Assembly (NCBI RefSeq): GCF_003332275.1
Contig: NZ_QOVA01000024.1
Coordinates: forward strand, 1 to 59,407
Direction: 5' to 3'
DNA from: Edaphovirga cremea
GTDB lineage: Bacteria > Pseudomonadota > Gammaproteobacteria > Enterobacterales > Enterobacteriaceae
Length of the DNA: 59,407 nucleotides
How positions within the stretch are numbered: the first letter of the stretch is position 1; each line of letters starts with the position of its first letter. This document shows positions 17,500 to 26,158 of the stretch, piece after piece. The notes under the pieces are model-generated. The model did no database searches. It was given only the letters and a program-made list of their open reading frames with translations, and was not told the DNA's origin. A program made the position numbers and the translations under genes.

Positions 17500-18041
17500 T
17501 ACAAGTGAGCCATTATTGCTTTCACAGCATCGCCACATTCTGCATGATTTGTAATCTCAACGACAGGGCACTCCATTCTTTCAAGCCATTTTTTATGCTT
17601 GTACACATTTCTACTTATTTCTGTAGAAGTATCATAAGCAGAAGCCCATTTAATAAAGTTCTGGGATTTTTCGTAATATTCACCGCCAGGAGAAATGGCT
17701 TCACCATATCTTGCCAATTCCCTCTTCCTGATACGTTCGATCCTGACATCGTTCTTTACGTACACATAGACGACAAGATCGAAAAAAGGGATAAACATAT
17801 CCCCCCAGCCACAAAGAGATCCACTCAATATCCACTGCTTGTTTGCTGTTAATGCGGTCAGTAATAGCTGTTGTCTTTCCTGGTATTCACGGGGAACGGT
17901 AAAGGGAGGCGTGGTGTCATGCCAGTAAATATCATCCGTATCTACGTGCTGATAACTTGTGATTTTGCCCAAGCGTGCTGCAATTGAGGTGGTACCTGAA
18001 CCAGAGGCACCCATTATGTGGATTTTATTTATTTGAGACAT
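17499..18041 (-). CDS. P-loop nucleoside/adenylate-kinase-like protein
   Basis: A 180-residue cytoplasmic protein of the AAA_17/AAA_18 or 'adenylate kinase' small-NTPase type. The Walker A loop is GASGSGTTS (about residues 11-19), followed by HVDTDDIYWH, a substrate-binding style aspartate pair, and WILSGSLCGWGD with a Walker B-like strand FFDLVVYVYV. Basic lid residues follow (RIERIRKRELARYG). Such proteins phosphorylate small molecules or act as shikimate/topology-modulation-type kinases; the substrate is not evident. The gene is convergent with the lipoprotein operon and stands alone on its strand. Upstream lies a region of gene fragments. Confidence 0.75.
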   Translation of the reverse strand: MSQINKIHIMGASGSGTTSIAARLGKITSYQHVDTDDIYWHDTTPPFTVPREYQERQQLLLTALTANKQWILSGSLCGWGDMFIPFFDLVVYVYVKNDVRIERIRKRELARYGEAISPGGEYYEKSQNFIKWASAYDTSTEISRNVYKHKKWLERMECPVVEITNHAECGDAVKAIMAHL

Positions 18042-18147
18042 GAATGAGTCCTCAAGAAGGAGTGTTACCGTAACTGATTCGCAGTGTTTACAATGAACCC
18101 GCTTCCCGAGAAACTAGCACGACGTAAAATCACTGCCCATCTCCAGG

Positions 18148-18246
18148 TTAGAAATATCGGTCACACAGGATACCAAGGTTCAGTAACGGCTGGCGTATTT
18201 TTTGATAACACAGCTGGCCCTTCTCCGTCAGTTTTTTACCGATAGA
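18148..18246 (-). pseudogene. C-terminal fragment of a MarR/winged-helix-type regulator gene
   Basis: On the minus strand 18246-18148 reads SIGKKLTEKGQLCYQKIRQP followed by LLNLGILCDRYF and a stop. The LTEKGQ stretch after a wing is typical of the winged-helix domain of MarR-like regulators. Only 32 codons remain and the frame closes immediately upstream (TAG at 18252-18250). The fragment abuts the sugar-gene fragment that begins at 18247 on the other strand. Family assignment is by a short motif only. Confidence 0.45.
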
Positions 18247-18318
18247 ACTCTACGTTTTGCCTCCGCTTGTGATCAAAGAATGCCTTCCTGGCGCGATAGA
18301 AGCACGCTATGGACTCAC
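18247..18318 (+). pseudogene. Fragment copy of the UDP-galactopyranose-mutase-like module
   Basis: From ACTCTACG at 18247 the DNA matches 14225 onward in the three-module sugar gene with only about four to five changes over some 70 bases. The reading frame is kept: LYVLPPLVIKECLPGAIEAR then YGLTARKGD and a stop, against LYGLPPIVIKECILGAIEAR and YGLMAITGN in the intact gene. The match ends near 18318. It is a piece of a paralogue or a recombination scar, not a functional gene. Confidence 0.85.
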
Positions 18319-18491
18319 TGCAAGAAAGGGTGATTAATCCCCTAAGGAAATAACGGTTGCTACTCTTCTTGCACAAGGTTACACTGGTAACAATGTAACT
18401 TTGTAATATTCATGGAAAGATAACGTACATTACCGAGTTGCCTCCTGTCCCATAGGACTGATGAAACGTAACAATAAATGAGGTTAGCCAA

Positions 18492-18773
18492 GTGACTATT
18501 AATCAAGATAAAAACAATGCAGGTTCATTTACTGTAGAGCGCGTGCAATCTGGTTTTCGTATTGAAAAACGTATCTTAAAGGTACTAAAAGCCCTTGCCG
18601 AGTATCACGACATTAGTTTAGGAGACCTCATCGAAGGGATTGTGTTACATGCTTTTGAAGGTAAATGCGCATTTGGTGAACAAAACTTGGCCCTTATAGA
18701 AGATCTGAAGAAAATTTATGCCCTTGATTTGACTGCGGATGCCTCCCACCAGTTGGTTGAAGTTGAAAAGTAA
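18492..18773 (+). CDS. Conserved-looking small helical protein, 93 aa
   Basis: GTG 18492 is preceded by a GAGGTT ribosome site. The protein begins MTINQDKNNAGSFTVERVQS and has a segment resembling a ribbon-helix-helix unit: a short strand GFRIEKRIL followed by KVLKALAEYHDISLGDLIEG and IVLHAFEGK. A C-terminal helix, LALIEDLKKIYALD, follows. This could be a small DNA-binding or sensory protein, but I do not recognise a named family. It stands alone between the fragment scar and the EmrE-type gene, in the same direction as the latter with a 278-bp gap. Confidence 0.65.
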   Translation: MTINQDKNNAGSFTVERVQSGFRIEKRILKVLKALAEYHDISLGDLIEGIVLHAFEGKCAFGEQNLALIEDLKKIYALDLTADASHQLVEVEK

Positions 18774-19051
18774 TTCGACTGGAATAACGTTGGTCATGTA
18801 ATAAATACGGTGATTATCAGGTGAAATCATCTTATTTATCTGAGGAATTTTGATGGCTAAGGTTGATGTGAGGAAGCGTGCATAATGAAAAAGCATGAGC
18901 AGGAAGTGCCCAGCACAAGCGAGTAGCCGGAACTTCAACTTGAGTACGGATACCGCGCTTATCGTCCTGGCATAAGTTTTCATGGTTTAACGCTAATTTA
19001 ATCTCCGCGCTTTATAACAATTGAACGCTATACATACAGAAGAACATAGCA

Positions 19052-19384
19052 ATGACTGGATTTATGTATTTAACGATGGCGATCGTCGCAGAAGTGATCG
19101 CAACGGCAATGCTGAAAGCCTCGGAAGGGTTTACCCGGCTATGGCCTTCTCTGGTAGTCGTGGCGGGCTATGCCATTGCATTTTGGGGACTTTCGATGGT
19201 GGTGAAAACTATGCCGTTGGGGATTGTTTATGCCATCTGGTCTGGGATGGGCATTGTGCTGGTTTCTATTGCCGCGCTATTTATTTATCAGCAAAAATTG
19301 GATCTGCCAGCGATTATCGGCATGGGGTTGATTGTTGCCGGAGTGTTGGTAATTAATTTGCTATCTAAATCGTCGATACATTAA
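19052..19384 (+). CDS. Small multidrug resistance transporter, EmrE/Qac type
   Basis: A 110-residue inner-membrane protein with four transmembrane helices, the full length for the SMR family. The essential membrane glutamate is in AIVAEVIATAMLK (Glu14), with Tyr40, Tyr60 and Trp63 (IVYAIWSGMG) at the same positions as in EmrE. It functions as an antiparallel homodimer exchanging protons for hydrophobic cations or guanidinium-like compounds. It stands alone, followed by the type VI effector island on the opposite strand. Whether it is a drug exporter or a guanidinium exporter cannot be decided by eye. Confidence 0.9.
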   Translation: MTGFMYLTMAIVAEVIATAMLKASEGFTRLWPSLVVVAGYAIAFWGLSMVVKTMPLGIVYAIWSGMGIVLVSIAALFIYQQKLDLPAIIGMGLIVAGVLVINLLSKSSIH

Positions 19385-19462
19385 TTGCTGATTACCGAAA
19401 AAACGGCGTAATATTAGGTTACGCTCGTTGAAGTGTTCCACATTAATGCGCGGATAAGAATG

Positions 19463-19714
19463 TTGCGATCGTTGCTTCGTTTCAGTTGCGATCAATGTAC
19501 AAAGCATTTATTCCGGCATGACAAACACACTACCCTTATCATCCCGCTTTAATAGCGACCAGCAAGCGCGGTGTTTTTTGCCGTATTTATCCTCAAAGGC
19601 AGGCATCTTCTGCCCTTCGCGGGTCTGGATATATTCAGTAGTACCGTTAACAATGGCTACCCATTGCCCGGCATAAGGCGCCGTTTCATCGGTCCAGCGG
19701 GTAATACGAACAGG
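19463..19714 (+). repeat. 252-bp direct repeat, copy 1
   Basis: This block and 20826-21077 are identical except for about seven bases. Each copy spans some 45 bp downstream of an immunity gene stop codon plus the last ~69 codons of that gene. The repeat begins TTGCGATC and ends in GAACAGG. Confidence 0.95.
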
Positions 19715-20725
19715 CTCGTAGGATTTCCCGATTTCGGCTTTATCCAACAGGGCGCTGGCCTCATCGAAACGCCTGTACCATTTCATCGTGGATTCTTTAT
19801 CGAACTGATGTCCTTCATATTCGGAATAGAAGTGTAACGAGCGTAAGCCACTAAAACGTGCAGGCTTAATCATCTGATTAACTTTGACCAGCAGTGGCGA
19901 TAAACCTTCGGAATTCAGCTCTCCCAGAGCAGGAGGAAGTTCCCCTGCCTTAAGTATGATACCGTTATTATAAGGGAGCAGACTAATTTCCGGCGTTTTC
20001 GCTAAACGATGCGTTAACCTTTCTGCACCACCTAATTTTTCCAGCCAAGGCATGCCCAGAATGGTATACCAGCAGGTACCTTTCAGACCAATGACCGCTC
20101 CACCACCTTCAAGAGTACCTATGGAATCCACCATCACACCGGAAAAACGCTGCGCCAGAGCAAATTCATACGGGAACATACGTTCGAACGCATAAGGCAA
20201 CGCAAACGACAGTCCCGCATAACCACTTTCGACCGCAAAGGTATTGCATAGCCACATCAACCAGGCCTGATAACGCTTCTTGCCATTCGGCTCTTTCAGC
20301 AATGACAACGGAAGCGTCAGCTTAATCACTGAACGATCATTCTCATTATGAAATATACGCTTACCCATTATGAGAATGTCGTAATCTGGAGCCAGGTACG
20401 ACTCAGTAGCACTGCTCAGTGTCCAGTCGAATATCTCTTCAGGTGTGGAATCAAGTATTGCCTGTTTCTGTTTGGTATAATTATTTGCTGTGATAGCCGT
20501 CCATTTTTTCCCCGGTAGAGTTTTTTTCAGATGCGGCTTAAACTCCGCATAAAAACGATCCACGCATTCCACCATATTGCGGCGTACTTCTGACGTATGT
20601 CCGTCCTTAAAAAACACCGTAATAATCAGACCGAGATTAACCGCCGGGCTGCCGTCTTTGTACTTTACCGACGCTTCCGGCAACCATTTCTCGATGTAAT
20701 TCAGTTCAAAATCCTGCAATTTCAT
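19508..20725 (-). CDS. Type VI secretion immunity protein, DUF3396 family (copy 1)
   Basis: A 405-residue cytoplasmic protein of the DUF3396 'type VI immunity' family: AVNLGLIITVFFKDGHTSEV, a central FAVESGYAGLSFALPYAFER, LGGAERLTHRLAKTPEISLL and PYNNGIILKAGELPPALGEL. The last ~69 residues, from PVRITRWTDETAPYAGQW, are almost identical to those of the next gene upstream (three changes), while the rest has clearly diverged. It lies downstream of vgrG, the nuclease effector and the first immunity gene on the same strand, 145 bp from the latter. The inferred role is protection against the adjacent nuclease or a related one carried by kin or competitors. Confidence 0.85.
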   Translation of the reverse strand: MKLQDFELNYIEKWLPEASVKYKDGSPAVNLGLIITVFFKDGHTSEVRRNMVECVDRFYAEFKPHLKKTLPGKKWTAITANNYTKQKQAILDSTPEEIFDWTLSSATESYLAPDYDILIMGKRIFHNENDRSVIKLTLPLSLLKEPNGKKRYQAWLMWLCNTFAVESGYAGLSFALPYAFERMFPYEFALAQRFSGVMVDSIGTLEGGGAVIGLKGTCWYTILGMPWLEKLGGAERLTHRLAKTPEISLLPYNNGIILKAGELPPALGELNSEGLSPLLVKVNQMIKPARFSGLRSLHFYSEYEGHQFDKESTMKWYRRFDEASALLDKAEIGKSYEPVRITRWTDETAPYAGQWVAIVNGTTEYIQTREGQKMPAFEDKYGKKHRACWSLLKRDDKGSVFVMPE

Positions 20726-20825
20726 ATCTGCTCCTGTTTAACGGGCTGCCAGTGCCGTCCCAGAATGCAGCGCCTGCACGTCCCTAGCGACTGTGCACCC
20801 CAACTCATATTCAAGCAGTCTAATA

Positions 20826-21077
20826 TTGCGATCATTGCTTTGTTTCAGTTGCGATCAATGTACAAAGCATTTATTCCGGCATGACAAACACACTACCCTT
20901 ATCATCCCGCTTTAATAGCGACCAGCAAGCGAGGTGTTTTTTGCCGTATTTATCCTCAAAGGCAGGCATCTTCTGCCCTTCGCGGGTCTGGATATATTCA
21001 GTAATACCGTTAACAATGGCTGCCCATTGCCCGGCATAAGGCGCCGTTTCATCGGTCCAGCGAGTGATACGAACAGG
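20826..21077 (+). repeat. 252-bp direct repeat, copy 2
   Basis: Second copy of the block at 19463-19714 (offset 1363 bp). It covers the 3' end of the upstream immunity gene and its downstream flank. The sequence between the copies is the unique 5' part of immunity copy 1 and a 100-bp spacer. Confidence 0.95.
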
Positions 21078-22067
21078 ATCTTTGGCTGCAGGAACAGTGG
21101 CAAGAGACGGGAGTTCTACGTCAAAACGAGATAACCATTTAGCCGTTGAATTATCATCATAGCGAATTTCACCCGCAATGGAGCCATAACCTAGACTACC
21201 GATTTCTGATGCCCTGATGGGTTTCAGAACTTTATTCACTTTGACATAGAGTTCAGGGTAGGGAGTATCATTCACCCAACCCAACTCAGGCCATTCGCCA
21301 GCCTGAATAATTACGCCGCCATCATAAGGAGTGATCTTAATTTCCGGATCACTGAGTGCACCACACAGATACGACATTCCACCCAGTTTTTTCAGCCACT
21401 CATTATTGAAAAATGTCTGCCAGTTTACTGAGTGAATACCGGTTCGGGAATACTTATCTGTCTTAGAATTAATAATATCCAGCCCAAGAAATTCTTGCCC
21501 AATCTCATACTCAAGATGCTGATATCTCTCTCTTTCATAACACTGTTGTAAACCTAAGCCCATAACACCATGCATAGGTTTAAGTATATTGAGAAATTGA
21601 AATAATAAATTTTCCAAATGTTCTCTATTTTTCAACTCTGATACTGGAAGATAAAAACCAAAATAACTTACTGGCTTATGGATTTTATCAACCCAGCCCG
21701 CAGGAGAATTAACTTCTACGTGATAATTACTCGCGTAACGATACCCTCTTTCAGATGACCAAATAAAGTCAAGATCATCACCAAAGCTGTTGGCAATAGT
21801 GTCTTTAAATTCTCTGACTGAAATACTACTGTAATCCTGCTCTTTATTTGGATCGTTAATACACCCCCATTTCAGCTTTTCTCCATATTCATTGTGGTAA
21901 AGCTGATAGGCTTCGGCAATTCGGACCCGGTTTTCCTGGGTATAACCTTTATCCAGATAAAAACACGCCACCAACCCTACCTGCAACGCGTTATGATGCT
22001 CAGCATCCTCTTCTGCGCCGTAGGTAAACTCGTATGCGGCCTGCTTAAATTTGTCAAAAAAGTCCAT
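20871..22067 (-). CDS. Type VI secretion immunity protein, DUF3396 family (copy 2, effector-proximal)
   Basis: The 398-residue product has the DUF3396 layout: ALQVGLVACFYLDKGYTQEN near the N-terminus, PVSYFGFYLPVSELKNREHL, MGLGLQQCYERERYQHLEYE, LKKLGGMSYLCGALSDPEIK and ITPYDGGVIIQAGEWPELGW. It lies 12 bp downstream of the VRR-NUC effector gene on the same strand, the usual place for a cognate immunity gene. Members of this family neutralise VRR-NUC T6SS nucleases (TseV/TsiV type) by binding them. The C-terminal ~69 residues match copy 1 almost exactly, which suggests a separate, exchangeable tail domain. Internal AT content (21440-21720) seems higher than in the tail. Confidence 0.88.
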   Translation of the reverse strand: MDFFDKFKQAAYEFTYGAEEDAEHHNALQVGLVACFYLDKGYTQENRVRIAEAYQLYHNEYGEKLKWGCINDPNKEQDYSSISVREFKDTIANSFGDDLDFIWSSERGYRYASNYHVEVNSPAGWVDKIHKPVSYFGFYLPVSELKNREHLENLLFQFLNILKPMHGVMGLGLQQCYERERYQHLEYEIGQEFLGLDIINSKTDKYSRTGIHSVNWQTFFNNEWLKKLGGMSYLCGALSDPEIKITPYDGGVIIQAGEWPELGWVNDTPYPELYVKVNKVLKPIRASEIGSLGYGSIAGEIRYDDNSTAKWLSRFDVELPSLATVPAAKDPVRITRWTDETAPYAGQWAAIVNGITEYIQTREGQKMPAFEDKYGKKHLACWSLLKRDDKGSVFVMPE

Positions 22068-22079
22068 TATTCTGTCTCC

Positions 22080-23336
22080 CTAGTTCGGCCAATATACAAA
22101 ATCCTGACGCTGCTTCAGGATGGATGAGGAAGAAGGCTGAGGTTCAGCAGCGGTTGCCATACTAACGCCACCGGCAGGCACAAGAAACGTGGTGACGGCT
22201 CTGACATACTGCACGGTGGTGCCAGCAATCATTCCCGTCAGGCTTTCACCTGCCGCCACTGCCGTTACACTCGCGCCAGTGACTACCGGGACAACCACCA
22301 CCGGCCCAATCAGCAAAGAACCCAGAAAACCGGCGGCCCGCTTATGGTCTATCGCTTCCTGAGCAACCTCGGCCGCATCCCGTTGCGGTTTCAACGTATG
22401 CACCGTCATACCAGTTGGAGGCACCCAGTAGTCCCCCGCCAGGTTGTCAAAATGCTGCCTTACCTCGCGGAACTCCTGCTCCATTTCCCCCTCCAGCAGA
22501 TGATAAGCGGGCACATCAGGCCGGATGCAGATTTTCTCCGTTTCTCCCAGCGCGTCTGCTATCGGTTTATAGACTGGTTCCTGAACCGAATCGCGTATCC
22601 ACTCCCGTTGGCGTTTATCGTCCACTTGGCAGACATCAGTTTCCAGTAAGCGAAATTTTCCAAGTTTACCTGCTATAAATTCATAAGCTCTTTGTTGTTG
22701 CCAGGATAATTTATCCCCCGGAAACTTAATCTCAATCACCGTATGAATATTGCTCTGGCTGAACGCTGCTTTGCCCACCAGGCTGACATCACTGATACGA
22801 ATAACATCGGGAATACGAAAACTGCCCCTGCGTTTGAGCACCACATTCAGCGCATCATCCAGCACCACATTTTCCGGTCCCGGTTTTGGCAGTGTTTCCA
22901 GTTCATCCCGCGTCAGTAGCTCGATAACGCGCTCCACTTTGCCTTCGGCCATTTCTCTCAGGCGGCTTTCATGCCCTTGTTTTATCAGGCGATATTGTGA
23001 CAGAGGGAAACTGCTTGGCCAATTCGGGCGCAGTTTACTCATAAGTGGGGACGGTATTGCCTGTGTCATGTCATAACCGACTTCACCAATGTACGGAAAA
23101 TGGAAACTGAAATTTTTGTCATCCTGACGGATCATCCTCGTCACTTTACGCTGATACATTAATTGCCCGTCAGAGCGTTTGGACGGATATTTCAGCGCAT
23201 AATTGACCTTCTCGCACAGATACCATAAATCCAGCGGATTGGTGACCGTTGCAACGGTCCCGGTGGGATCTTTAACGGTAGGGACTTTTTTCTTTGGTGT
23301 ACCCGGCAGACTGGCGGTTTTCTTCCCTGTAACCAT
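22080..23336 (-). CDS. Putative T6SS nuclease effector with VRR-NUC domain
   Basis: The 418-residue protein starts 1 bp inside the vgrG stop (TAATG), so it is translationally coupled to the delivery tip gene. A VRR-NUC-type PD-(D/E)xK core is visible in the middle: RIPDVIRISDVSL, then TVIEIKFPGDKLSWQQQRAY (about residues 199-218) with the E-x-K pair and the following Gln/Tyr helix. VRR-NUC enzymes cleave branched or structured DNA and act as antibacterial effectors in the target cytoplasm. The C-terminal third contains a glycine/valine-rich hydrophobic stretch (LLIGPVVVVPVVTGASVTAV), which may help membrane passage or docking. Two DUF3396 immunity genes follow. No PAAR motif is visible, so loading is probably through the VgrG C-terminus. 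Confidence 0.82.
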   Translation of the reverse strand: MVTGKKTASLPGTPKKKVPTVKDPTGTVATVTNPLDLWYLCEKVNYALKYPSKRSDGQLMYQRKVTRMIRQDDKNFSFHFPYIGEVGYDMTQAIPSPLMSKLRPNWPSSFPLSQYRLIKQGHESRLREMAEGKVERVIELLTRDELETLPKPGPENVVLDDALNVVLKRRGSFRIPDVIRISDVSLVGKAAFSQSNIHTVIEIKFPGDKLSWQQQRAYEFIAGKLGKFRLLETDVCQVDDKRQREWIRDSVQEPVYKPIADALGETEKICIRPDVPAYHLLEGEMEQEFREVRQHFDNLAGDYWVPPTGMTVHTLKPQRDAAEVAQEAIDHKRAAGFLGSLLIGPVVVVPVVTGASVTAVAAGESLTGMIAGTTVQYVRAVTTFLVPAGGVSMATAAEPQPSSSSILKQRQDFVYWPN

Positions 23337-25864
23337 TAGTTTTCCTCTTTGTCAGTGTCTGAAAAATCCAGTGGCAGGGAAGCGGTATTATCCCAGTAAC
23401 TGGCGCTGAACAACTCACGGTGGAATTGTTCAGGATGGGGTATTAGCTCAATTTCTTCGCTCTGGCGGCTCCAGCCCCGCTGGGTTTGCCCTTTGTTGCT
23501 GGTTTTGCCAGAGATCGTTGAGCCACTGACCGACAATGTGTAGGGAAACGCTTTCAGGGGTTCACCTGTTTGCTGATCCCGGATAATAAAGAATTCGCTG
23601 TAGCCGTCCGCCAGCGGCACAACCGGCATTTTTATTTCCTCGTTGTTTGCCGCCGCCTTCATCGTCCGTTTCACCCGCCGCAGATATGTGCCGATGGTTC
23701 CGTACTCCACTTTCCCCTGATCCAGCTTCAGGTAGCTACCGCCGCCAATCAGCACAATGCGTTTCTTGCCGGTAAACGAGATATCGCCTTCCGATGCAAT
23801 GGTCAGCTTCTTCTCTGCAAACAGTCGCAGATTGCCGTCCTGCGCCTGCATCTCTACCGGACCTTCGCCAGATTTCAGGCTCAGTTGCCCCGTTTGGGCA
23901 AACAGGCCGATTTTGTCACCTGCCAGTGCGGTCATATTGCCCATCACGCCCACGCTGATATCGCCCCCGGCGTTAATGGCGACATTTTCAGCCGCGGCCA
24001 GTTGCATATGTTCACCGGAGGTAAACGCCATACCCTCCGGAGCCGAGAAGTGCAGGGTTTCGTTCAGCGGCTTGAGGCGTTCATTAAACATTCGAATCTG
24101 GGCGTCAACGTCGGCTGTCAGCGCCTGAACCTGCTCGGCAGCGATTTCCAGTTGCTGTATCTGTTGCAGGCAGATATCGATTTCCCGCAGTGCCGTGTCC
24201 ATATCCAGCACTTCTCCGGCGGCTTTCTGCTGCCCGTCTGCACTGATAAACAGCCCTTTGGCCACCCGTATCACGCCGCGTTCATCGGTCCTGAGTTCAA
24301 AGCCGCTGCCCCGGGGTTTGTCCTGCGCATCGACCATATGTCCCTGCCCAAGCTGGCTTTTTCCGAACTCCGTTGACAGGTGGATATGCTCTTCGCCCCG
24401 CTTATCCTCCATACGCAGTTCATTGCGGGCGGCAGTACGGAGAATGTTCTGGCTACGGTTGTCGCGGTTAACGATGTCACGGTGTTCTGAGTCGTGGAAA
24501 GCGTTAGCGATATACGGACGGTCCGGATCGCCGTTATGAAAGGCGATACCCACTTCGGTGCCGTCGAGAAGCGGCATGTGCCAGCCGTGTTCATCGCCGG
24601 TGACCGGCTTCATCAGGCGCAACCACGGGTAAGCGTAACCGGGCTCACAGTCGTCGAGATTAAAATCCATCCGCACCCGGTAGCGACCGTATTCATCCAG
24701 ATGGGCGTACTGGTCATGCGGGTTGCGGCTTTCCACCCGTCCTGGCAGGGTGCAAGGGATCTCAGGACGGGCGATTTCAGCCGGGCGGAAACAATATTCT
24801 TCACGGTACGGCATCCCCCATACAGAGACATGCAGGCGGGAATCGCGGGAGCCAAGGAAGGACGTGAAGGTAATAATCACGCCATCGCTCAGGTCCCGCA
24901 AATTAACGCCTCTGGGGTCGATCACCATCCCCGGACTTAACCAGTAAGCGTTGCTGAACAGATGCACGTGGGCAGATTTATTCAGCTCACGTTCATTGTG
25001 AATGCGGGCGTAAAAGGCACCGCTTTCGGTTTCTGGCTCCGGGTCGGTGTCGTCTCCGGCCTCGCGGTACGGTTCAGCGTAACGGTAATGCTCGCCCGTA
25101 GTAACGGCAGGCGAACGCACGGAAACGGCGGTATCCATGGGTTCAGAGGCGGAACGAGGATGGTAATCACGGGTGCTGACTTTACCCGTCACGACGTTAT
25201 GCCAGGTGCGGACACCCCAGCAGCACAGCTCTGCACCGTCATACAGGCCAGACGGTTCGTGATACGGCAGGACACCATTAAAGATATAGTGAAGCTGGCT
25301 GTCGCCAAAGATCGTCAAATCCAGCCCGGTAACATCGTTCATCCCCTGCCGGAACCAGATACCCGTTTCCGAAAGGATTCGCTGGATGAATTCAAGGTCG
25401 GTTTCACGCCACTGGGTAATGAGTTCCCGGACGGGATACTGGCGCGAAAGCCGAAACTCAAAGTCGGGACCTTCCATATCGTGAGCACGCAGCACCTGCT
25501 CCACCACTTCCGGTACAGAGAGGTTCTGGTAGATGGTACAGCGACGGGAGCGGGACAAGAGAGCAAGGCGGGATTCAAGGGTAACGCTGTAATGGGACTC
25601 ATCGGTATTGGTGGAGAGCCATTCCAGGCGGGTAATAACACCATGCACCACCTTGCTGTCCCGCATAGTGAAGCTGGCGTACTTCATCAGTACCTGTTCC
25701 GGAGGGATCCGCTGTGGCGTGGTGAATTCAATTCGCCAGCTAAAGGGTTTACTGAGCGTTTCAGTGCCACGAAAGCGGAGTACATCTGGCCTGACCGCGC
25801 TGTCATTTATATCCAGGGTATATCGGGTCAGGTAAGAACTGCCCCTATTCACTGTACTGTCCAT
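23336..25864 (-). CDS. vgrG: VgrG, type VI secretion spike protein with C-terminal TTR-like docking domain
   Basis: An 842-residue VgrG. The gp27-like base covers about residues 1-380 (RYTLDINDSAVRPDVLRFRG, ITQWRETDLEFIQRILSETG). The gp5-like OB fold follows (PCTLPGRVESRNPHDQYAHL, YPWLRLMKP), then the needle (EVGIAFHNGDPDRPYIANAF) and a DUF2345-type beta helix (MAFTSGEHMQLAAAENVAIN). A further ~100 residues from GYSEFFIIRDQQTGEPLKAF resemble the transthyretin-like domain that binds effectors in other VgrGs. It forms the trimeric tip of the T6SS needle. No other T6SS structural gene lies in the window, so this is an orphan vgrG island that depends on a main cluster elsewhere. Confidence 0.95.
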   Translation of the reverse strand: MDSTVNRGSSYLTRYTLDINDSAVRPDVLRFRGTETLSKPFSWRIEFTTPQRIPPEQVLMKYASFTMRDSKVVHGVITRLEWLSTNTDESHYSVTLESRLALLSRSRRCTIYQNLSVPEVVEQVLRAHDMEGPDFEFRLSRQYPVRELITQWRETDLEFIQRILSETGIWFRQGMNDVTGLDLTIFGDSQLHYIFNGVLPYHEPSGLYDGAELCCWGVRTWHNVVTGKVSTRDYHPRSASEPMDTAVSVRSPAVTTGEHYRYAEPYREAGDDTDPEPETESGAFYARIHNERELNKSAHVHLFSNAYWLSPGMVIDPRGVNLRDLSDGVIITFTSFLGSRDSRLHVSVWGMPYREEYCFRPAEIARPEIPCTLPGRVESRNPHDQYAHLDEYGRYRVRMDFNLDDCEPGYAYPWLRLMKPVTGDEHGWHMPLLDGTEVGIAFHNGDPDRPYIANAFHDSEHRDIVNRDNRSQNILRTAARNELRMEDKRGEEHIHLSTEFGKSQLGQGHMVDAQDKPRGSGFELRTDERGVIRVAKGLFISADGQQKAAGEVLDMDTALREIDICLQQIQQLEIAAEQVQALTADVDAQIRMFNERLKPLNETLHFSAPEGMAFTSGEHMQLAAAENVAINAGGDISVGVMGNMTALAGDKIGLFAQTGQLSLKSGEGPVEMQAQDGNLRLFAEKKLTIASEGDISFTGKKRIVLIGGGSYLKLDQGKVEYGTIGTYLRRVKRTMKAAANNEEIKMPVVPLADGYSEFFIIRDQQTGEPLKAFPYTLSVSGSTISGKTSNKGQTQRGWSRQSEEIELIPHPEQFHRELFSASYWDNTASLPLDFSDTDKEEN

Positions 25865-26158
25865 AGTCCTGCCATCTGATTAATCTGTCACGCACCGGGG
25901 TAAATCACCTTATGATTTAAGGGGTTAATTGTGCGTTGCTGTTTTTTTGATGGCAATAAATTTTTGTTAAGCATAAATTAGCAAAAGTATGAATTTGTAA
26001 TATTTATGTATTATTCGTGATCTCCGGCAGACAGGTTGGTTGACAATCCCCTTTGGGTAAACGGATCACGAGTGGCTTACAACGGGTTGAACGAGAATGA
26101 TCCCAGTCGTTCCTGTTTCATGGACATTCAAACCCCGTCACCTTTTATTATGTTATCG
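25865..26158. other. Intergenic region upstream of vgrG
   Basis: About 290 bp between vgrG and the LuxR-type regulator gene. AT-rich near vgrG (25905-26020) and presumably carrying its promoter. No ORF, repeat or RNA gene was recognised. Confidence 0.4.

Noticed and set aside
23570-25879. Long open frames antisense to vgrG (up to about 300 codons)
   Set aside because: They mirror the vgrG frame in GC-rich DNA, have no ribosome sites and no protein-like motifs; vgrG is certain on the other strand.
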